Shown: positions 1 through 12,129 of the stretch, one piece after another | Position numbering within the stretch: the first letter of the stretch is position 1 | Layout of the letters: each line of letters starts with the position of its first letter | NCBI GenBank assembly: GCA_028564925.1 | Contig: CM053030.1 | Location: 375,690,945-375,754,944, forward strand | Reading direction: 5' to 3' | DNA: 64,000 bases | From: Lithobates sylvaticus | Taxonomy: Eukaryota > Chordata > Amphibia > Anura > Ranidae | The notes under the pieces: model-generated | Database searches by the model: none | Told to the model about the DNA's origin: nothing | Seen by the model: only the letters and a program-made list of their open reading frames with translations | Program-made: the position numbers and the translations under genes

Positions 1-250
1 GTTCTGAAAAGTTGTAATTATTTATTTATTATATGTATTTGTTTATTAGCTAAACAAAATTTTTAACGAAAACAAAACAAAATGTTATGAAAATTAAACT
101 AAACTAAACTAATTCCGAAAGCAAACTAAACAAATTCCATTACGAAACGAAACTAATAACATAACGAATCTATCTGAAATGAAACTAAACAAATGGTTTC
201 CTTCTGCACATGTCTAGGGGTCTATAGGTTCCCAAATCCCTTCTTTGCAC
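1..250. repeat. Degenerate AAACTAAAC/CGAAACGAAA-rich sequence
   Basis: The first 200 bases repeat variants of AAACTAAAC and ACGAAACGAAACTAA many times with frequent base changes. This looks like a decayed simple or low-complexity repeat, or the interior of an old transposon cut by the window edge. No coding potential is seen. Confidence 0.45.
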
Positions 251-650
251 TTAAAGTGGTTGCACTGTAAACCCACGAAAAAAATAAAAAAACTCTGGAA
301 GACAAAAGGTTAATGAGGTAGTATGCATAGCATACTAGCTCATTATGAAATACTTACCTTAGATCAAAGCACCTGCAGCGGTCAAGGCACACCGCTGTGG
401 CCGGCGACATGTCTCCCAGAGTTATTTCCGGGTATTGCGGGCTCCGGCGCTGTGATTGACCGGAGCTGCGATAAGGTCACTCCCGCAAGCGAGCCGTTTA
501 TTCAGTGCGCATGTGCTGATGATGTCGGCACATGCTGATACAGTGAATATCTCCTAAACAGTGCAAGTTTAGGAGATATTCATGGAACCTAACTATAATA
601 AGGCTTACCTGTAGGTAAAAGTAGTGTGTAAGGGTTCACATCCACTTTAA
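251..650. mobile_element. TTAA-flanked MITE (piggyBac-like), copy 1
   Basis: The element runs from TTAAAGTGGTTG to ATCCACTTTAA, so short inverted ends sit inside a TTAA on each side, the piggyBac signature. Its interior is closely related to the element at 1262-1723: both carry GCATAGCATACTAGCTCATTAT, a GCAGCGGTC block, a short hairpin around CTCCTAAAC...GTTTAGGAG, and AGGCTTACCTGT near the right end. It has no transposase frame, so it is non-autonomous. The 71-residue open frame at 323-538 lies inside it and is judged spurious. Confidence 0.75.
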
Positions 651-983
651 AAGCATTCAAAACACCAAGTTAGGCTGTTTTGAATACTGACATTTTTTTT
701 AAATCTTGTGCCTTTAAGGCTCCAATAAACTGTTGCTAGATCCAAGACCCGATCAAAGCAGATTCCGGCTTTGTTCGGGTCTCCCGCCAACTGGCAGAAG
801 TGTCGGCTGGTCGCTCGGGCCTCCCGGTGGGACAGAGTTGGTGACAGTCACCGGCTTTCTGCTCACTGTTTGACTGCTCAGTACTTGGTCTAGAGGCAAC
901 GGGGGACAGATGTAGCATTGGACTGAGTAAATCCGTAGGTGAATATGATGTTTTTTGATTTTTTAAACCAGCGCTCTTCTCTT
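651..983. other. Intergenic stretch between MITEs
   Basis: About 330 bases with no recognised gene. Positions 740-900 are more GC-rich than the surroundings and may be the remnant of another repeat, but no ends could be defined. Confidence 0.4.
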
Positions 984-1040
984 TTAAAGACCAAGTCCAC
1001 CCTGCATTAAAAAAATGCACCCACATTTGCAGAAACAAAA

Positions 1041-1081
<41 letters not shown>

Positions 1082-1265
1082 TTCATTATAAGCCTGCAAA
1101 GCATTGCAATCAGATATCTGTGGATGAATGATGCAGCTGTGTGGGCAGAGCAAAATGTAAAAAGTGGCAGGAGCCCCAGGGGAGAAGAACCAAGCAATCC
1201 TGCAAGAGGGGGGTAAATATGGGTGCAACATGTAACACAATAAAAAAGGTGGACTTAGGCTTTAA
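984..1265. mobile_element. TTAA-flanked MITE with internal (TA)n
   Basis: The left end TTAAAGACCAAGTCCACC and right end GGTGGACTTAGGCTTTAA are inverted copies, each with TTAA at the tip. A (TA)n tract lies at about 1042-1073 inside it. The right TTAA (1262-1265) is also the left TTAA of the next element, so the two MITEs share one target tetranucleotide. Confidence 0.65.
1042..1073. repeat. (TA)n microsatellite
   Basis: About 15 uninterrupted TA dinucleotides followed by a T run. It gives rise to spurious Tyr-Ile repeat frames. Confidence 0.9.
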
Positions 1266-1723
1266 AGAGGAAGTAAAGCCTCCTCAAAAAAAAAAAAAAA
1301 AAAAATGGAACCTGCAAGGCAAAGGCATAATGAGCTAGTATGCATAGCATACTAGCTCATTATGAATGACTTACCTGAGAACGAAGCCCCCGCAGCGGTC
1401 CTCATCCACGACCTTCTGCGACACCATCAAGCCCGGAGTGACTTCCGGGTCTCGCCGCTCCAGCGCTGTCATTCGCTGGAGCGGCGATGACGTCACTCCC
1501 GCGCATGCACAGTAAAGCTGCATATGGCCGTGAACTCGGCATGCACAGTGTGCCTGCGCGCCGCTGTCTACGGCGCATGCGCCGTAGACAGCGATGCCTG
1601 TTTTTTTCTAAATATCTCCTAAACCATGTAGGTTTAGGAGATATTTATTGGACCTACAGGTAAGCCCTAATCTAGGCTTACCTGTGGGCCAAAGTAGTTT
1701 TTAAGGGTTTACTTCCACTTTAA
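1262..1723. mobile_element. TTAA-flanked MITE (piggyBac-like), copy 2
   Basis: Bounded by TTAAAGAGGAAGTAAA on the left and TTTACTTCCACTTTAA on the right: inverted ends with TTAA target duplications. The interior aligns with 251-650 but keeps a longer GC-rich middle, with an internal inverted repeat around GCGCCGCTGTCTACGGCGCA at about 1559-1590. No transposase is present. Confidence 0.8.
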
Positions 1724-3709
1724 GAAACCAGTGTCATTGGAGAACAATGTATTAAATGTTTACTTTTAAAATTCAATTTTATATAAACAGTACAATAAAA
1801 GATATAAAAATAACAGTTTAAAAATGTATACTTTAAAAAAATTGACAAACAATTGCAATTTCCCCTTAAAGAGAAAAAAAAGAATGATAAAAAAACTATG
1901 ATTTAAAGGCTGACAAATTCACTCTACCATTATTCAGTGAAAGTGTGACAATATTACTTGTTCCTTTCAAAACAAACAATAAAGAGGGTTGCAAAGAGAA
2001 GTCACATGTACAAACAACTAACTTCAGGCAACACGTTTTATAGGGCGGCAGAAGACCCATAAATCAGTTGAATAGAGTTCATGGAAGTCATAATCTTTAT
2101 AATGTCTACCAGTGAAAGGAATGGTACAGTTTTCAAAGCATTGAAAGGTCTCTGCTTGACTTTGCTCCATTATTTACTGTTGTTTATTATAGCGAGTGCT
2201 ACTATACTGCAGTGATAAAAGACAGCTCACAATCTCCCACAGAAGTGTTAAATCACAAATGAGCCTAAGATGGAATCTGGATATATGCTTTTTCCTATCC
2301 TTTGCAATTAATGCTATTTTATTATTAGTATTAGATGACAACTGGCAAAATAAAAACAACAGCAGTAGTGGTTTTTATTTGTTTCTTGATATATTTCAAT
2401 GTCATTATATAATCATCTGTTTTAAAAATATTGCTTTTATTTTTATTTTATTTTTGTATTCCATTTTAGTTACATAAACATTATGAAAAGGACTATTTAT
2501 TTTTTCTTTGTGGAATGCATATGATTGGGTTTCTGTCTAGGAGCTAAGCTTAGTGATCATATTTAACTACACCTATCTAAAAGCCCAACTTCAGTCAAAC
2601 CTTTCAATCTTGTTTTGGATAGAGTTGAAAAGGGTTAGTACCCTTGTCATGTTTCTATTGCTGTTTGGGGGATTTCCTCTAACTTCCTGTCAGGACAGGA
2701 AGTGATGGGAAACTCTTCATTGGGTACACAAAATCAAAACCACTTGTTTAGAGAAAAAGGGAAAGGTTAGAATTTGAGACAAAGAAAGTATTGCTGTCAG
2801 GGCCTTCCTGTCCTGGTGACAGGCGTCACATCCATAAGCTGCTATACACATGTCACTAGAATTTTCAAGTGAGATCACCAAGTAAGCACCAGAAACAAAG
2901 CAATCTAGCACCACTGAGTTTGACTGACCATCAGACTTTTCTCAATTGTAATGTTGAAACCATGAAATAAATTGACAGCTACAATAACAGTTTTTTAAAA
3001 CATGAAATTAAAAATAGAAATAAAAAAACGCCCCAATTCCCCTTAAAAGTGATCCAAACCATTTGACTCCTTGCAGTCAATCAAAATCACTACTTTATGT
3101 CTTTGGTTGCTTTGCAAGTTTGACAAAAGATGTAATAGATAGTGCGATTGCGCTTTCAAATTGCTATATGTATAGTCAGTTTAGACTCCACAAACAGGGA
3201 AAATTATAGCAATTTTGACTTTTTTTACCAACCAGTTTTCAATCACAACCACAATTAAATCGATTAAGGCAACATATCACAATCCCTGTCATATGAACAT
3301 TAGTATCAACATAAATACATTTATGTTGGTAGGCTGCTTTGACACGTTTAACTGTTTCTGCAATCAATACCTGGCTACATTTTTTAGAAAATTGCCCTGT
3401 AGTTAGCTAACTTCAGTGTTTCATTGAAGGTCAAAAATCACAATAGTTAAAGAATAGTTAAAGCACATACTCTTCACTTCTTACTTGGTGCCCCAGGTTT
3501 TGCTGCCACTGCCGACCATGTTTTAGGTGCTGTGGCTGCCTGATATTCTGCTTTCAGTCAGCCACAATAGTACGGTACACACATGAGGACAGCTACCTTA
3601 AACAGGGCACAGCCAGTCATACTGCTCTTCCTCAGGACAGCCACCTTCATGCTTTCCCACCAGCAGAAGTAGAACAAGGAGCTGAAGAAGCTGGAAGGAT
3701 AGCCTACCA
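1724..3709. other. AT-rich unique non-coding DNA
   Basis: No repeat end, LTR or plausible exon is recognised. All open frames are under 100 codons and low in complexity. It is probably ordinary intergenic or intronic sequence. Confidence 0.5.
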
Positions 3710-3814
3710 TGCCGGTGGTGTGTATGTATGTGAGTGTGTGTATGCAGGTGTATGTATGTGTGCTTTTGTATATATTTAAGTATATGTATGTGGATGTGAG
3801 TGTGTGTATGTATG
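3710..3814. repeat. TG/TATG microsatellite, left part
   Basis: An imperfect run of TGTATG and TGTG units. It continues as GTATGTAAGTGTATG on the far side of the solo LTR at 3815-4442, so the LTR inserted into a pre-existing microsatellite. Confidence 0.8.
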
Positions 3815-4442
3815 TGTCAGGGTCCAGATCTGAACCTACAACCTCTGTGGTGTCTAGCTGGGCTCCTCTTACTGTGTCACCTGAGGACATCTGAGGATGA
3901 TCTTGCCTAGTCTCTTATTTCTGGTGAATCTTGAACATTTTGTTTCTCTTGAATGTCCCAATATAAGCCATGGCCCTGCACTTCCTGATTGCCAGATTAT
4001 TGTGCTCTCTCCAGACAATATCTTGCTCCTTTACATACCTGCAGCTGTCTTTAGCTCCACTACCATCTTTTTCCGAACTTGGCTTGTTCATTGACTACAC
4101 TTCTGCTTGATCCCAACCTGCAATCACGTGTTACCAACTTTTGGCTTGTTTACTGACTACACTTCCACTTGATTCCTACCTGCTAAATCTGCTACTGGAC
4201 ACTGGCTTTCTCACCTCCTGGTGGGGGTATCCTGAGAACTGTGGCCTGGTACTAACACTTAGCAAAACCCATCTCCACTCTCAGGAGCTCTGGTGACTAC
4301 TGGTTAGTGCTTGGACCCAGCACCTCGGGTGAGCCTGAATCATCCACCAGGGTGACCTGCGTGTGTACTTATCCAGCTGGTATATGGGAACCTCTTTACT
4401 GCTATAGCTAATGGTCTCTGAGCCTGACCCCTGACCATGACA
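3815..4442 (+). mobile_element. Solo LTR, Ty3/Gypsy-like, with 5-bp TSD GTATG
   Basis: The segment begins TGTCAGGGTCC and ends CTGACCATGACA, the TG...CA form of an LTR, and is flanked on both sides by GTATG (3810-3814 and 4443-4447). No internal region is attached, so it is a solo LTR left by recombination between the two LTRs of an element. At 628 bp it is longer than, and different in sequence from, the sushi-family LTRs at 45695 and 54147. The assignment to Gypsy rests on the TGTCAGGG start and the 5-bp duplication. Because the target is itself a TATG repeat, the TSD is slightly less decisive than usual. Confidence 0.7.
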
Positions 4443-4870
4443 GTATGTAAGTGTATGTATACGAATGTGTGTGTTGATGAAATGCCTCATAGGAGGTACT
4501 ACCATGTTAGGAATAATGGGGTAGAATGAATTATAGTGAATGCACAAGAGTGTATACAATCCTGACCCCTCACTATGTAGGTTACATAGTTCTGGCCCTG
4601 AACACTATTCGCTGGGCTGTACATTAATTTTATTCCTGACCCCTGCACATGTCCAAAAACACACTCCTGGCACACTCTGTACATTACAGACCCCTTACCC
4701 CTGCACTCTGTTCCATATATAATACCAACCCTTGCATGCTGCGTGTTACACAACCCTGACCTCTGAAAACAGTGTGTTCCACACTTCTAACCCCTACACT
4801 TAGTTCATTACCTGCTCCTGAAATCTTGCACTCCAGACCCCAGAGCTTTGTACATATGCCTTGCATCAGA
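4443..4870. repeat. Degenerate tandem CTGACCCCTGCAC...ACATTAC motif
   Basis: After the resumed microsatellite, variants of a motif of about 35-45 bases recur: CTGACCCCT, then GCAC, then a GTACATTA-like end. Instances begin near 4561, 4635, 4690, 4752 and 4787. Copies are highly diverged. It reads as an ancient minisatellite or satellite fragment. Confidence 0.45.
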
Positions 4871-6796
4871 TCTGGGTTGATTACAGTGTATATAAACCCA
4901 AAAGCAAAAAGGCTAGATGTGGTGGCTGCATTTGTTTTTTTAGGTATATTTTTAACTGGTGATCTAGCCACTAAGTCTGTTATATTTCAACCTCCTATAC
5001 CAGAAAAAGCTGTCCAGTAAAAATAACAGTTAGAGGGTTGGGACAAAGCATTTAACACTGGCTGGGGTGCTTGCAATGGTCAAGTTCACTTGTATGTATA
5101 AAACCTTTAAAAAACTGTTTCTGTAACTGCTTAAAAGGTGTTAGCTGGAGTTTAACCTTAATTTGCTAGTTACTTATGTAAAGTTTATCTAAACCTATTA
5201 ATCCATCTAACACTACCTTATTCAGACAATGTTTCCGTCCAAGGGTGTCTCTGTTACTCATCATCCATAGATGGAGAAGACACCATAGGACAGGAAGTGT
5301 TACTTGCCAGATCACCTGGTGCAAATAAGGGGGCATATTCAATTATTGCAGCCACCACTTCTAAAAACTGGTACTCTACAATATATTACATTTTAGTTTT
5401 TTTTGTTTATATATGCTTTAAGTATTCTCCAGACCTGAAAAAAATTGTGAATGAAAGTAAACACCAAGTTTCTCACCAAAGCTAAAGAAGTAGGATATTT
5501 ATATTTTTTCATTTACATTTGTATTAGCATATTTTTCTACATTTTCCTCAAATCATATTTGCTTTTTAACGGGGCCTTGCTAGGTTATCTCCTTTAAAAA
5601 AGCATGTCATACCCTGGTGATCTTTGATTTTTTTTCCACGTTGTTCAGGTAAATTTCTACCTCTCCAGGGTTGCCTATGACTGGACTATACAGTCTTGAT
5701 GACAGTGGACTCTCCAGGTGGCTTAAAGGATAACAATATTAAAAAAAAACAATAACTCTTCCAAGTATAACAAGCAACAATGGCCTCTTTATTATTTTTC
5801 CTTTTGCCTAGGGAGCTTTCATTGACTAGGTCAGTGTAAACAGTGCCCTGTTTACCTCCTCAGTTGTTAATAAAGACAAGGAGTGTCTTCATTACCAGTA
5901 TTGATAAAGGTGATGAAATCCCTAGAGAACAGATTGCAAACTGCAAGGAGCAGGCATTACTTTAGCTACTGTGTAAAGTCTTCAGAAAAGAAATTAGAAA
6001 AACCAAGGCAAATGGTCTCATTCTAGATTTGAATTCAGTTTTCACATATGGCTGCATGGAATTGCATGGAATTGGGTGGAAGATGGATGAGTGCTAAACC
6101 CATACAGAAGTATGAAGAGCAGATGCCTTCTATGCTCTCATTTCCTGTTTACAGTGCATATGACAATTGTCAAAGCACAGAGAAAGAAAAGGCAGCAGTA
6201 ACAGGTTTTATAAGTTGCATGGTGAACCAGGACATATTAAAACAGCCAATGTTATTTTACAAGTATCCCTGCAATTGAGTCTCTCACAGGCATATGAATT
6301 ATAGCTAAGTAAGCATATTACATGTATATATAAGAAAATTATAAAAGGAATGTTTTTCTTTAAAACAGATCTTGTAGTTAAATGCAAAGTCTGCTTATCA
6401 GGGCTCTATCTTGTAAAAAAAAAAAAAAAAAAATCACTGCATACTAGTAGTGGAAAAAATTACCTGTAAGAAAAAAGGTAGAATACATATTTACATAGCC
6501 CTTGTGTTCTAAATTTTAGGGTGTGACATCACTATCCTTTTAACAAGATTCTTGGGGAAAGATAAGTACCCTAAATCTCACAAGGAGACACTCCAACCCA
6601 GTGCAAGCGTGTGAGCAGGCAAGATTTTGGATCCTCATTCTTCTCAGGATCTTGTTGGAAGCATGATGTAGCCTGCAACCAGGCACATGGAGTGGAAAAT
6701 GGCGGTAAGGCAAGGATATAATTAAACTTTTCCCTTATGGGTAAATTTTTTCAATACTATTTTGCACAAATGTTTCCAGGTAAGGGCGACCCTGAT
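4871..6796. other. Unique AT-rich non-coding DNA
   Basis: No gene or bounded repeat is recognised over about 1.9 kb. It contains poly-A runs, for example near 6415-6433. Confidence 0.45.
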
Positions 6797-7728
6797 TTAA
6801 CTACTTTCCGACCAGCCACCGTGTATTTACCATGGTATTGTGGTGCTATTGCGTGAAACAATGTACCATTCATTTTTTAGTTCAATAGCCACTAGATGGC
6901 CCCATCGCGCCGCCAGAGATGTCAATCAATGGATCCGGCAGACCCGATGTCCACTGGTCACCCATAATCATCCCGGGATGAGGCAGAACAGCAATCTGCC
7001 TATGTAAACAAGGAAGATCACCGTTCTGCAAGGGAACAGGTTGTAGATCTTGTGTTCCTGCTGAGGTAGAACTGGCATCTCTGTCTTCCCCCAATCAGTG
7101 CAACTTCCATAGTTATTAAGCACCCCTAAGAACACATTTAACCCTTTTATCGCCCCTGATAACCCCTTCCCTGCCAGTATCATTAGTGCTGTGACAGTGT
7201 GCTTTTTTTTTAGCACTGATCACTGTATTAGTGTCACTGGTCCCCAAAAAGTGTCAAAAATGTCAGTTAGATGTCCGATTTGTCTGACGCAATGTCGCAG
7301 TTGCACTAAAAATTGCTGATCACTGCCATTACTAGTAAAAAAAACAAAGCGGTTGTAGACGCTATAACTTTTGTACAAACCAATCAATATACACTTATTG
7401 GAATTTTTTTACCAAAAATATGTAGCAAAACACATATTGGCCTAAATTTATGAAAAAATTCGATTTTTTTTTCAATTTATTGTCTATGTTTTATAGCAGA
7501 AAGTAAAAAAAAAAATATATATATTTTTTTTCAAAATTGTCGCTCTTTTTTGGTTTATAGTGAAAAAAATAAAAACCGCAGAGGTGATCAAATGCCACCA
7601 AAAGAAGGACATTATTTGGGTACAGTGTCGCACGACCACGCAATTGTCAGTTAAAGTAATGCAGTGGCGTATCACAAAAAATGGCATGGTCTGGAAAGGG
7701 GTAAAACCTCCCAGTCTAAAGTGGTTAA
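6797..7728 (+). mobile_element. 0.93-kb TTAA MITE, family T1 (older subfamily)
   Basis: Runs from TTAACTACTTTCCGACC to CTAAAGTGGTTAA, with TTAA at each tip. The right half carries the family core: CGCTATAACTTTTG, CCAATCAATATA, ACCAAAAATATGTAG, GGCCTAAA, then AAAACCGCAG and GACCACGCAATTGTCAGTTAA. It shares the variants TGTAGCAAAACACATATTGG and AAATTTATGA with the copy at 46948, which marks a subfamily distinct from the copies at 18823, 44479, 56902 and 62170. There is no transposase; all open frames inside it are chance frames. Confidence 0.8.
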
Positions 7729-8529
7729 TAAGTGCATTCTACTGCCAGATCCACTTAAAGAAAGAGGTTGATACCTGCAATTAAAGGCATAATCATAAAT
7801 GTTTTGTAACATATTTCTTTATTCAGAAACAGACAATTCATGACTGCTTCATTGACTATTAATCCACAGGTAACTAAATGATCTTTTGCAAGGCTCCAAT
7901 ATTTTGCATGGAAAAAAAAAAGAGGCTGTACATGCCTAATATTAGACAAAAGAAAATCATTGATGCATAAAAGGAAGATGATCAAAACAGGCTAAAAACT
8001 GTTGGCATTATTTGTCCTGCCAACTTCCAAAAGAAGATTAAATAATATGCAATGCTTCTCTGGATACTGACAGTTATCCAAAGAATATCTGAGCCTCCCC
8101 AAATTCTGTGTAATGCTGAAAGCAGACAAAACATTTATTATTCACTTCAATGTTAGGCTCTCCGGATAGCGGGTGCTATGGGGATTGGCAACGAATCACA
8201 AAATCACAAAAGTGTGTGTCATCAACACACCAAAATGGGCACCGAGAAATAGAAGTGAATGAGGTTTTTGAATGAGTTTTTATTTGTTTTGAAATGAAGA
8301 AAGGTTCATAAATAGAATAGAAAAAAGAAATAAACTGTCAAAACTACAGATGTTCCATCAGCAGTGTGCTTAATGCCTGTTACAGATTATCAGGATACAT
8401 CAAGATCTAAGAATTAGTTATAGATAACTTAAAATAAGTTGTGTGAGTAACTGAATGCTAAGGTGTTAATCAGAGTGTAAGTGGGGGAGTGGGGGAGAGG
8501 CAAGGGTATGGCAGGGCACTACAGTATGG
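7729..8529. other. Unique non-coding DNA
   Basis: Nothing recognisable as a gene or bounded repeat was found here. Confidence 0.45.
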
Positions 8530-8582
8530 ATAATTATTATTATTATTACACAGGATTTATATAGCGCCAACAGTTTGCGATA
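8530..8582 (-). repeat. SINE/LINE 3'-tail fragment (TATATAGCGCCAACAG)
   Basis: A TTATTATTATTA run followed by CACAGGATTTATATAGCGCCAACAGTTTGCG matches the start of the longer copy at 63440-63590. Read on the minus strand this is a 3' tail ending in GCGCTATATAAATCCTGT plus a trinucleotide repeat. Only the tail remains here. Confidence 0.55.
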
Positions 8583-11500
8583 ATAAGAGAAGGGAAAGAA
8601 AAAAAAAAAAAGCAAGAACTTGAGGAAGAAAGGAAGTGGATGAGCATCATTATTTGTCCAAATTGACCGATTAAGTTGTAATGGGTAGTTGATCAAAGCA
8701 CTGAGCCAATGTAGGTCACCCAGGATTACCATACTTTCAAAAATGTATTGTGGGAATTATTCAGTATTTCAGTTTTTAGTAGTTGGTTAATTTTGCAATT
8801 TCTTTTTCACCAAAGTTATACTTTGTTAAGGCTAAGGACAGGTATTTTCTTTGACTTACTATAGTTTGCTTAGTGGCCATAAAAAAGATATGGGTAATCA
8901 GAGGCTGCAGATGTTTAAATATATTGTGTATGGGTTTGTGTAGTAAAGCTTTTTATTTGTAATAGGTAGTTTTTTTCAAAAACAACAGATTTTTTGTGTA
9001 GCAGCAATAAAGATTAAATGAATGTTGGAAGCAGTAGAGGCAACACAGGAAAAAAAATAATGTGTATATTTTTATAACTTTCATAGCTCAAAACATTGAC
9101 AAACAGGAGCAAAACAAAAATCACAATGTCATGTCTCAGCAACAAAAGGCAATACTTTACCACAGTAACTGCAAGCAGTTTTTTTGGGCCCCAAGGCAGC
9201 AATGTAAGAAAGAGGGCTGTGCCCCCCCCCACATTAAAACAAAACAAAAAAACAATTACAGTATATTATTCCAGATAAAACACCCTACATATTGTGGAGA
9301 CTCACTGCTCATTAATCAAGCATTTGTCCTTGCCCACTATGTCAGAATAAGAGATAAGGCATGTTTTATTAAGATATTTAGAAAAATTCAGTTTAATATG
9401 TCACAGTCAACAGCCATAATATTGTACAGACATGCAGCACACCATGTAAGTGTTTTTACTAGGCTGCAATGCAAGATGGAGAGACTAGGCAGGTTTGATC
9501 CACCTAAAATATAAATTAGAGTGTGCTTTTTCAGAGCCACAAGCCAGAAAACTGAATTGGTTGGCTGGGAAATTTTTACTCATTATTTGCTAAGATTCTT
9601 TGTTAGAGAGAAATCTGGCAGACCAGATCTGGAATAAACAAATAACAAAGTCTTTTTTTTTCAGAACGTAGACAATTGTAAAAATTTACATTTAACCTAA
9701 CCTTCAGTGTTCCCAAGCTCACACTCACTCTTTTGCACTACAATTATAAAGTCTGTTTGAACCAAATTTCTGAGAGACTGAGCAGATGTTTAGGACAAAT
9801 GAAGGACAAATTTTACAGAAAGGAAAATTGTACACATTTTGGCACTTAATCTTATGCTTTCTGTAGCAAAATTGTGGAAAACATGCATATGCGTTGTTGC
9901 AGAGTTTTAGATGCATTTCCAGTGCGTTTCCAGTGCATTTTCTGGTTGCCTGCAGTTGTGAAAAATGGGCATGTGACTCAAAAAACGTGGTGCGTTATTG
10001 AGCAGGTTTAACAAAAAAACCCTTACAGATCCCTGCATTCATGCAAGTGATGTGGTGCAGGTATCCCCCATGATGTGCTATTGTATTTTGATGGCAGGGA
10101 CTCCATACCACCAGAATACACAGGTTCAGCAATGCACACATTGGCTGCAGAGGCTGATCAAATGGTGGTTTTCCAGCAGGACTGTTTGTCAAAAGGTGGT
10201 CATTAGACTGGCTTCTGTTGAACAGAGAGGGGAACATACACATTGAAATTTGGCCTGGTTCCTGCTGAACTGAATGCATTTTGATATGTGTATACCCTGC
10301 TTTGATAAACATTGGAGCAAGAAGATGAGATAAGCTTTCTCTCATGACAAGTGCTCTTTAAGTATGAACCTTTTGTAAGTTAATTCTACATACGCCATTC
10401 AATCACTCTGCTGTTGTAGCACAAGGAAACTGTAACAGCAAAATACATTATTTGCTAATGTACAGTGGGTATAGTTGTTCAGTAGTTTAGATGTTAAGCT
10501 GAAAAGCAATAGTGATTTATTTTGGTGGATGGAAATCCATCAACACTAAAGCTTATAACTAAAAATTACAACAGCTTAAATGCTTACTTAACCAGTCAGG
10601 TGCCTCATTAAATAGCTGTTACATCCTAAATGCAGGCTCCCCTAAGTGATTATTTAATTACTTAATTCTTGTTTTCTTCTACAACCCATGATTAAGCAAT
10701 GATTTTAGTTTTGGAGTTTGGTGCATAATCAGGGATAACATAGACAAGACTACAACTATTTATTGTCTAGACTGGACAGGCAATTTATGGCCATGTAGAC
10801 AGAGTAAGCGCAAAGTCTATAGTTACACTAGCTTACTCCTGACCCAAGAGAAGATTTTAAAGGTACAAAACATTCTCTAATATAAAATACATGCTATGGT
10901 TCCACGTAATATATGATTTGGCAAATTAATGTGTATAAATATGTATAAATTAATCTGCCTGAGTTTGATTCATGGGGGATTCACATAATACTGCATGAAG
11001 TCATAACTCTCTCTTACTCTATCCAAACTGGGAAACATTTTTGCCTTTAGTTAGACTTAAAAAAATGGTACCCTATTAAAGTCTATGGGGAGCAAAAAAC
11101 TATTTAAAAAAGTACCAGAGGTAAAAGGGGCCTTCTTTTTATGCAAATTTGCAAGCTTGAAAAATAAAAAAATAAGCCTTTTAATTAGTTTTGGCTGTGA
11201 GATCCAACTAATGTTATCCAGCAGTAATAGGACTGAGTTGCACCATATATGTAGCAGCCAACCAACAGATTTAAAAGATATCGAAAAAGTCCTTAATTCT
11301 GTAGAAATTGGCCAGTGGCACAACAGTTTATTAGTGTAGTTTCTTGTGAGCTTTTATTTTTGCAGCGCCGCACTGCATTGTCCTAAAAGTGTAAAAAAAC
11401 TTCAAAACAGAGTGCACAAAAACACTTCAAAACCACAGCCCCATCCTTATATCCCCAGTTACTTCCCAAACATTTAAAATATAGACTACAGGTATGCTTG

Positions 11501-11702
11501 GTAGAAATTGGCTAATGTCAAGACAGTAAGCTAGCACTTGAATGAGCAGCAAATGGGAAGAGACAAAACAGAATTTACAGTATCTTGCAATAAAATGTAG
11601 AATGTATAGTCTGAGAGACAATAGGCACAATTATTGTTTAGTGGCTGAGCTTGGTTATGTAAGCGAAAGATGAGGTTGCTTTTATCTTGAAATAACCATT
11701 AT
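8583..11702. other. Unique AT-rich non-coding DNA
   Basis: About 3.1 kb without a recognised gene. A 150-codon open frame near 9062-9514 is low in complexity with no recognisable domain. Part of 10120-10270 faintly resembles GAACAG...CTGAATTTCAAT-type repeat pieces also present near 27370 and 44400, too diverged to bound. Confidence 0.4.
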
Positions 11703-12129
11703 TCCCCGTATACACTGTCGAATATTCCAATGGAAAAAGTCTGATCGGATTATGTTTTCAGAAAATCTGATCGTGTGTGGCCTCTAGCGGACTTTTTCCG
11801 TCAGAATCTCAGGCGGAAAAAATTTGAGAGCAGGATCTAAAATTTTCCGACAACAAAATCCGATCTGACTTTTTCCAATCGCGTGTGTAGAGAATTCCGA
11901 CGCCCAAAGTGCCACGCATGCTCAGAAAATTTGGAGATGAAAACTATTGGCTACTGGCCTCTACGTAGTCCCGTCGTACGTGTTTTACATCACCTCGTTC
12001 GGAACGATCGGATTTTCCGACAACTGTGTCCGACCGTGTGTGTGCAACACAAGTTTCGGCCAAAATCCATCGGAAAAAAATCTGACAGATTTTGTGGTCG
12101 GAATGTCCGACCATGTGTACAAGACATTA
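11703..12129. mobile_element. PIF/Harbinger-like MITE, family H1, diverged copy
   Basis: The left end CCCCGTATACACTGTCG and right end GTCCGACCATGTGTAC are inverted relatives of the ends at 51154-51581 and 63647. The interior shares CATGCTCAGAAAA and the CTATTGGCTACTGGCCTCTACGTAGTC region with those copies. The left flank TTA is compatible with a TWA target site. The right tip is eroded, so the end is approximate. Confidence 0.7.

Noticed and set aside
736-1197. 153-codon open frame on the minus strand
   Set aside because: It reads through a (TA)n microsatellite (Tyr-Ile repeats) and a MITE end; no domain is recognised.
9062-9514. 150-codon open frame as a gene
   Set aside because: Lysine/glutamine/asparagine-rich chance frame in AT-rich DNA with no domain.
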